Below, piece by piece: positions 58,297-64,000 of a DNA stretch of 64,000 bases. The notes under the pieces were generated by a model that did not search any database, had not been told where the DNA came from, and saw nothing but the letters and a program-made list of their open reading frames with translations. The DNA is taken from the NCBI GenBank assembly GCA_031769625.1, contig JAUIMM010000636.1, positions 3,397,001 through 3,461,000 of the forward strand, in the 5' to 3' direction. The stretch is from Taudactylus pleione (Eukaryota; Chordata; Amphibia; Anura; Myobatrachidae). The translations under genes and the position numbers were made by a program. Numbering within the stretch: the stretch's first letter is position 1; every line of letters begins with the position of its first letter.

Positions 58297-59466
58297 CTCT
58301 GTCCTTCCAAACCTGGTCCTGTCTTGAAAACAAATAGGAGTTTTGCAGCCATTTCTGGTCTCTCTGAAACAGTGATATGCTGGTCCTGGTGCTAATATAA
58401 GACCAGGGGGTCGGAAGCATTATGCAACCCTTGCACCACCATGAATAAGAGTGAGCTAAAATATTAACATAAAAAGAAAATGTTGTAAAACTAAGAACTT
58501 CCAATCTTACACAGTAGTTGGCTTGTAGCACTCTGATTAGGGGAAAGTGCTAGCCATTCACCAGTCTACATTTTGGGACCTACTGTATGAAGAGATGAGG
58601 GGTAGGTGAGCTGTGCCTCCATGCAGGGCCTAGCGGACATACCCATCACTGCACCTGTATTTGGCATGCAGGGTACCTGTAATGGCACCCCTCAGCCCAG
58701 AAAACAGCTATCCTTAGAACGCTCCAGGCACCCAGCTTCTCCTTGGCCCCGCTCCCCCTCCATCCTCTCGTTGTGACGTAATAATGTCATATGTTTGGAG
58801 GGCAGGAATTTTCACTGTGCTACGGCCCTGGCTATTAGATTCCACTGCTATTCCTTCCTTCATTACATTACAGCTCAGTTGTTTTCAGTTAGATAAATGG
58901 CTTTTTTTATTCTACAATTTATGCATTGTTGAGTGTTATTTAATTTCTCTCGAGTATGGAATCAGTTGGTATAATTTCCTCCAGATGTTGCCACCTGTCA
59001 TTGATGTAGCTTTCCAAATATTGACAATCTTTATTTTATTTTTTTACAATCCAGTCCTCTTTTCCAATTGCCAGTTTTCTGCCTGACCTGACCAGCTGCA
59101 GCAAAACTGGAATAGCATCCATGAACAGCTTCAATTTGTGTATGTCAGTCCCCCGGAGTGTTTAGTCACCATGCTGTCCAACCATCTGTATTTTATTGAT
59201 GATGGGAGGGAGAAGAGAATTTGATGCTAACTGGGATTTCCTAAAGGGTCAATCTATTTAATGTCAAATCAAGGTGAAAAAAATGCTCTAGAATAACAAA
59301 AGTAAAGGCATGTGTATAAAATAAATGAAGAAAACATATCTTCCTGTGCACAATGCTGGAGATGAACATAATATTGTTTCATTCTGAAGCAATGAAGAAT
59401 ATTCGGTCCATTTTGTTTTCCTAAAGGACCAATAAAACACAGATTGCTTTACATAAAGGTACTAGC
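58297..59466. other. Spacer with one possible hAT-like fragment
   Basis: CAGGGCCTAGCGG at 58624 and TGCTACGGCCCTG at about 58819-58831 look like hAT ends, but the flanks (CTCCATG left, GCTATTAG right) do not match, so I do not call it a complete element. The rest is unassigned. Confidence 0.35.
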
Positions 59467-59734
59467 CAGGGATGGATTTAGGGGTCAAGCCACCCCTAGG
59501 CACAACATTATTGGTTGCCCTCCATCACATTACTGCGCTGTTTGCCCCTTTCACGTTAGGCCAATCCCAATTCCTCTGGACTGCTAAAGTAGTCCCTACC
59601 TCATAAGCACCACAATTTGATGCCCATTGCCTCATAATGGGAAAATTAATCATCTGGTCTCACCAGGCTCTTATGCAGGGAAGCCTGCTGTGCCACCCCC
59701 CAGCAAGTGGCGTCTAGTGGGAAATCCACCACTG
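59467..59734. mobile_element. 268-bp non-autonomous hAT element with perfect 8-bp duplication
   Basis: The left end CAGGGATGGATTT pairs with AAATCCACCACTG. GTACTAGC flanks both ends exactly (59459-59466 and 59735-59742). No coding content. Confidence 0.88.
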
Positions 59735-59934
59735 GTACTAGCAATCACAGATGTAAATGTAAGAGTTTTCACACCTGGACAATAGTTGAAATGGTTTACA
59801 ATGTACATAGATGTGTAGCGTGTAGTGATGGATCCAGAGCATGTGAATTCTATGGCAACCCTCTTCCCCCTATTTTGATTTTGGACCTGGATTTCTTTAA
59901 AAATTGATAAACACAGCTAAAATAATGTAACTTG

Positions 59935-60425
59935 GGGCCTGATTCAGTATGGGTCACATTTGCGAATGCAGCTGCGAAGTCGCACACAATGCAGCTGCAC
60001 AAATATGCTAATGCTTGCCACAGTTCAGCCGGCATAAAGATGCCCACTTCTGCTTTCTCATATCTGGTGACTGTCACTTTTCTGTGTAAACATCGGTACT
60101 ATCAACACACATCGACCACTCACGCAGCATTTACAACAGATCTGATCTGCCGCAGACACTGCAAGTCTCTCCGCACGCACTGGGCTCTTAAGCTGCATAT
60201 GCAATCGCAGTGGCTAATTTATGCACGCCCAAGCAACCGCGTTCAAATTGACAGACACGTCTGCGTTTTTCCAACCACTCCCCCGTCACCACCCCTAAAC
60301 GTTCACAGCCTGTCACTCGCTCTACGATGGATTCCTCTGTGCATGCGTAATCAGTGCGCAGTACGGCTAACAATCGCTCGATCTGCGTATGTAGTTGCAT
60401 TTGCAATCACTGCTGAATCAGGCCC
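59935..60425. mobile_element. GGCCTGATTCAG-family foldback, 491 bp
   Basis: The left end GGGCCTGATTCAG pairs with CTGAATCAGGCCC. The interior shows ATTTGCGAATGCAGCTGC at the left and GTAGTTGCATTTGCAATC at the right as a second inverted layer, and a CCGTCACCACCCC block shared with 1-735. The long plus frame here (59932-60552) has no recognisable domain. Confidence 0.78.
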
Positions 60426-61903
60426 GTGGACCTGTTTTTGTTCCTATAGTATTATTAACATCAATAACATTAATTTTCCAGTCAATTCTGACCACCTCAC
60501 ATATCACAATATTTGTTTACATCAACATTGGCCAAAGGCTGCAGAGTGCTGACTGGCTAAACTAAGCGACAGAGCAGCGGCACAAACACATGGAAGTTTA
60601 TAATAGAATATAACACATCTATCAAAAACAATTGAAAGTGCAGCTCACTTAAGGCGGGTGCATGACGCATCGCATATTGAATGTGATGTACCCCACCACT
60701 CAAATGACAAATTAATATTCATTTAATCCTGGAGGGATCCAAATGGATTCCTCTCAGGGGGAGTTTCGAATAGAAGCCCATAGGCGTTGCCCAATGCATT
60801 CAAGCCCCAGAATGTGTAGCATATACTGCAAGCGACCAAACCTCAGAAAATTTAATTTTCGGAGATTTGACCGCAAAAACTGCATCCCACCCTTCAAATG
60901 AACTTTTACCAAACCTACACAAGAGCCTGTGTGCACTGGATTGCAGGTGCTAGCTAGTGTCTGACAAACATACATACACAGTGACAAATATTCCTGCAGT
61001 CTTCCCATCCACTCCATCTACAACTCTCTCTAATTGTGACTAGTATGTATTATTGCATATGAAGAACCACAGCCCACACCCTCTCCTGTGTGAAATGACA
61101 CCTGAAATCACAAGGGAGGAACTTACATGCAATCCAAAACATGTATGATCCATTCTCAGAACTCCAATGTGATCCGAGCAGGGACTCTGTTCAACTCAGG
61201 GTTCTGAACCCCAAAGTTTGGGTGTGTTCGATTTTCAGCAAAATGGAACTGCTCATCTCTAACTATAAGGCCTCATTCTGACTATTTGCTGATATTGCAC
61301 ACTTTGCTTTCAAGACAAGTTTACAGGAATGTATGATACAGTATGTAAACTTATTTTTTGTAGAAAAGTGTCACCTAGTAACTGCTACTGTGTAGGTGGA
61401 AAACCTAGAAGTCAGTACTGCAGAGCAGGTGATCAAAGAACAGGACTCTAATCTCACAGCGTTTATACAGAGCATATGCACAAATCAGCCGGCATGAGCA
61501 GGGGCCAATAGTACTTGTTCGTGTGCCATCTCTTACCTTCTAATGCACATGCACCCAACTATATTAAAAGCGTTTTAGCTGGCCTGATATTCCCTTTTAT
61601 TTGTGCAGCTGATTTTCTTAGCTTTATGGTGTGTATAAACCAAACCAAACATGACCAAACAGATACTTCTGCTTAACCAACTCTAGAGAACCATTTACCC
61701 CGCAAGTATTACTAACACCATTCAAAGATTTATGGACAGCTCTGCAAACTGCTTTAAGGAGGACAATGTTAGAGACTTGTAATGAAGGACAAACACTTAT
61801 TTCTCTGCTTTATAAAAACAAACAGTGGAGAACCCATGTTACATGCTGTTTCTTCAATTTTGTTGAACAATTTGTTGCAAGATCTAGTATAGAGAACTAC
61901 TTA
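60426..61903. other. Spacer with a possible hAT-derived fragment near 61150-61265
   Basis: GGTTCTGAACCCCAAAGTTTG with GATTTTCAGCAAAATGGAAC and TGCTCATCTCTA resembles hAT terminal regions by composition, but no termini or duplication were found. No gene seen. Confidence 0.4.
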
Positions 61904-62283
61904 TGCTGGGCATACACGGCCAGATAAAATGCCTGTCAGACCGACAGACATTTTATCTGGCCGGCTGCCAGCCACAGATGTCGCCGGCATACACTGTGAG
62001 ATTTCTCACACAGTGTATTCGGGAGACATCCGCGCTCCGCCCCCGGGGGAGGAGACATTTCCCTGTTCCGTAGGAAGGAACACAGGAAATATCTGTCTGT
62101 CGGCCGCGGCTGGGCATACACTGCCCGATGCGGCCGACAGTTTACCAAGAAATATCGCATTGGACGAGCATGCTGGACAATCCGGCATGCCCGACCGAGC
62201 AATATTTAACCCTCGGTCGCCCCCCACACACTACAATTATATCAGGCGGATCGCCCCGATAATTGTAGCGTGTATGGCCAGCA
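61904..62283. mobile_element. 380-bp PIF/Harbinger-like MITE
   Basis: The ends TGCTGGGCATACACGGCC and GTGTATGGCCAGCA are inverted repeats. The flanks TTA (left) and TTC (right) may be an aged TWA duplication. Inner palindromes include GGCCAGATAAAATG facing CATTTTATCTGGCC (about 61919-61965) and a CGGCCGCGGC core. It belongs to the same style as 35009-35351 and 40196-40831. Confidence 0.7.
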
Positions 62284-62679
62284 TTCGAATAAAAATAAAA
62301 GTCAAGTCAATCTCAAGTGCATATAATGCTGGTACATCTGGTAACCCACTGTGACCTTCTTAAACAAACCCTTTTTACTCATGTAAACCAAAACACCTGA
62401 TGAGCAAAGTTAAGAACCTCAGAATCATTCACAGACCTCAGTGCCCAGTGAGAATTAAACATTTTTGTAAGTTGGGTTTTACCAGCCAGCCCACTCTGGC
62501 CATTTGTAAATTGCCTAACTTGCCTCTTTTAGACAATTCTAATATAATTACCTCTTGAGAGCCCCAGTCTACCTCCTAGATGATGTCAGGTACTTCATCT
62601 TACAATGGGTCTGAATAATGGTTGTTGTGTCCATACAAAGTGCTGTACCTGCCAGCTCTGGCCAGAATCAGGGAATTGA
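62284..62679. other. Spacer, no gene seen
   Basis: Nothing recognised. Confidence 0.5.
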
Positions 62680-63190
62680 GGGGTTTATATATTAAGCAGT
62701 GAAAAGCATGGAGAAGTGGACCAGTGGATAAGTTGCTCATAGCAACCAATCAGCTACTACCTATTATTTTACAGAGAGTACTTGATAAATGCTACTTCAA
62801 AGCTGATTGATTGCTATCAGGGGTGTCAGAATTGGGGGCCAAGGGGGCAGCTCACCCCCCCCCAAACATTAGAAAGGAAAGGCAGGTGCGGGTGGTCAGG
62901 GGCTGTGATTTATAGCAATAGGCCTTTAAGTTAAAAGACTGCACATCACACCTCCTCCTCCTACGTGTGGTGCTGGGGGCGTACATCCAATTACTATATA
63001 GCACAGCCCCCGATTGCCTGCTGCTGCCGCTCAGGTATGAAACAGGGAGGGGGGTAGGCGGGCACTGGAACGATTTTATGTTGCTCCCTCCCCCCCTCAA
63101 CATAAAATTGTTCCGATGCCCCTGGTTGCTAAGGGCAACTTCTACACTGGTTCACTTCTCCACTTTTTCACTGCTTGATACATCAACCTC
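62680..63190. mobile_element. CAACCAATCAG palindromic MITE split by a hAT element
   Basis: The left GGGGTTTATATATTAAGC pairs with GCTTGATACATCAACCTC. TGA flanks both (62677-62679 and 63191-63193). The left half has CATAGCAACCAATCAGC and the right half GTTGCTAAGGGCAACTTC. Without the insertion the MITE would be about 200 bp. Confidence 0.75.
62818..63124. mobile_element. 307-bp non-autonomous hAT element nested in a MITE
   Basis: The left end CAGGGGTGTCAGAATTG pairs with the right end GTTCCGATGCCCCTG. The flanks ATTGCTAT (62810-62817) and GTTGCTAA (63125-63132) match at six of eight bases, an aged duplication. The interior has C-rich and G-rich tracts. Confidence 0.7.
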
Positions 63191-63608
63191 TGAGAATGCT
63201 CGCTTTAACAAGGGTACAGGATTATTTGTACTCTTCTGTGTTTTTTCACTGTTACCTTTCATGGGGAAGAGATGTATTCCTCTTTCTCAATGTGTTTTCC
63301 TCAGGATCTGAGTCCTGCACTGCTCTAACTGACTTTCTTTACTTTTTTAATTTCAGAAGTTGAATCCATTATATCATTATCATTAACCCAAATAATGAAT
63401 AATACCTATTGTTATGTTTTTCTTTGTTTATTGGCTTCATTATAAGGAATTAGCAGTGACTCAGAAAGACTGCACAGGAAAATTAGATAATCGGTTCTCA
63501 CCGGTGCTGGCTTTCATTTGTGTGTGCACCCAGCATCTGGTCTCAGGGAGATGGAAGTCTCATTTATTTCATTTGTTTCAAGGTGGACATCCTGCTGAAG
63601 ACTAATAA
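63191..63608. other. Spacer, no gene seen
   Basis: Nothing recognised. Confidence 0.5.
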
Positions 63609-63750
63609 GGGGGATATGTATCAAACCTTCAAAAGTGGAGAAATTGCAAATAACAACCAATCAGCTTCTGTTATTTTATGGGCTGTGATAGCTAGATGAC
63701 TAGGAGCTGATGAGTTGTTATTAGCAACTTCTCAACTTTATATCTCTCCC
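63609..63750. mobile_element. 142-bp CAACCAATCAG palindromic MITE with TAA duplication
   Basis: The left GGGGGATATGTATCAAACC and right TTTATATCTCTCCC are imperfect inverted repeats, with TAA on both sides (63606-63608 and 63751-63753). AACAACCAATCAGCTTCT faces AGGAGCTGATGAGTTGTT inside, so the whole element folds on itself. It is the clearest copy of this family in the window. Confidence 0.82.
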
Positions 63751-63753
63751 TAA

Positions 63754-63941
63754 AGATCTGCTAAAACACTGTAGGCTTGGGTATCATTGGTTTTACATCT
63801 AAATGCTTGTGCTGTTCACATTTAAGTTATTATAATGTGCAAATCCTACTTTTTGTTCATGCAGTACTCTAATATTTGTGTAATTTCAGCTTATGACTCC
63901 TTTATATCACAGACTGAGTATGTGTCAAACGCTCTATAGCT
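63754..63941. other. Spacer, nothing recognised
   Basis: Short AT-rich interval before the last MITE end. Confidence 0.45.
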
Positions 63942-64000
63942 GGCCACACATCTAACGATTATCTGTGCAACCAGCCAACTAGTTGATTGGTTGGAATGAA
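63942..64000. mobile_element. Left end of a Harbinger-like MITE, cut by window end
   Basis: CTGGCCACACATCTAACGAT resembles the GGCCACACA terminus of the 35009-35351 element. The window ends before its partner. Confidence 0.4.

Noticed and set aside
57723..58531. GC-rich overlapping open frames suggesting a gene or CpG island
   Set aside because: They fall in the hairpin-rich GGCCTGATTCAG foldback at 57733-58296.
58624..58833. Complete hAT MITE
   Set aside because: The ends look plausible but the 8-bp flanks do not match and the inverted repeat is weak.
59932..60552. 206-codon plus-strand open frame
   Set aside because: It lies mostly inside a foldback MITE whose copies elsewhere do not keep the frame.

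Overview
This window looks like transposon-laden non-coding DNA from a vertebrate with a large genome. An amphibian, probably a frog, is my best guess. The evidence is indirect: a Tc1-like element with terminal repeats of about 220 bp, BED-finger hAT remains, a Sushi-like Ty3/Gypsy gag piece, many palindromic MITEs (several carrying the motif TAGCAACCAATCAG), long (AT)n runs and no compact genes. I cannot name the species. No bacterial or viral gene organisation, tRNA, rRNA or CRISPR array was seen. Every coding sequence I can identify with a known family is transposon-derived and broken.

Layout. 0-10 kb: a GGCCTGATTCAG foldback element with a hAT MITE nested in it, a second complete copy with TAA duplications, a nearly complete Tc1-like transposon (1919-3536) with a frameshifted transposase on the minus strand, then repeat fragments and AT-rich spacer. 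10-24 kb: small MITEs, quiet AT-rich sequence, and one candidate host-gene first exon (5' leader 13190-13357, start codon 13358, splice donor after 13403), followed by intron-like sequence. 24.4-26.3 kb: a 32-bp minisatellite of about 60 copies. 28-39 kb: inverted hAT-like repeats, several MITEs with clear target duplications, and two nested palindromic elements flanked by (AT)n runs.

39-46 kb: a Gypsy gag-protease relic (39062-39772), then a decayed hAT transposase (40047-about 43620) interrupted by a 636-bp TAA-flanked MITE, then hAT-derived flanks. 47.3-49.5 kb: a composite array of palindromes and direct repeats, with a related copy at 3.96-4.52 kb. 49.7-51.2 kb: a second Tc1-like relic that contains its own TA-flanked MITE. 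53.8-64 kb: a CA/TA-rich minisatellite, a TTAGGG-like higher-order array, more foldback copies, a hAT MITE inside another MITE, and a truncated MITE at the window end.

How it works together: there is no pathway here. The window is a record of repeated insertion. The order of some insertions can be read directly from perfect target-site duplications: hAT (8 bp), Tc1/mariner (TA) and PIF/Harbinger-like (three bases, mostly TAA or TTA). The only possible host gene signal is the single exon near 13.36 kb, whose identity I do not recognise.
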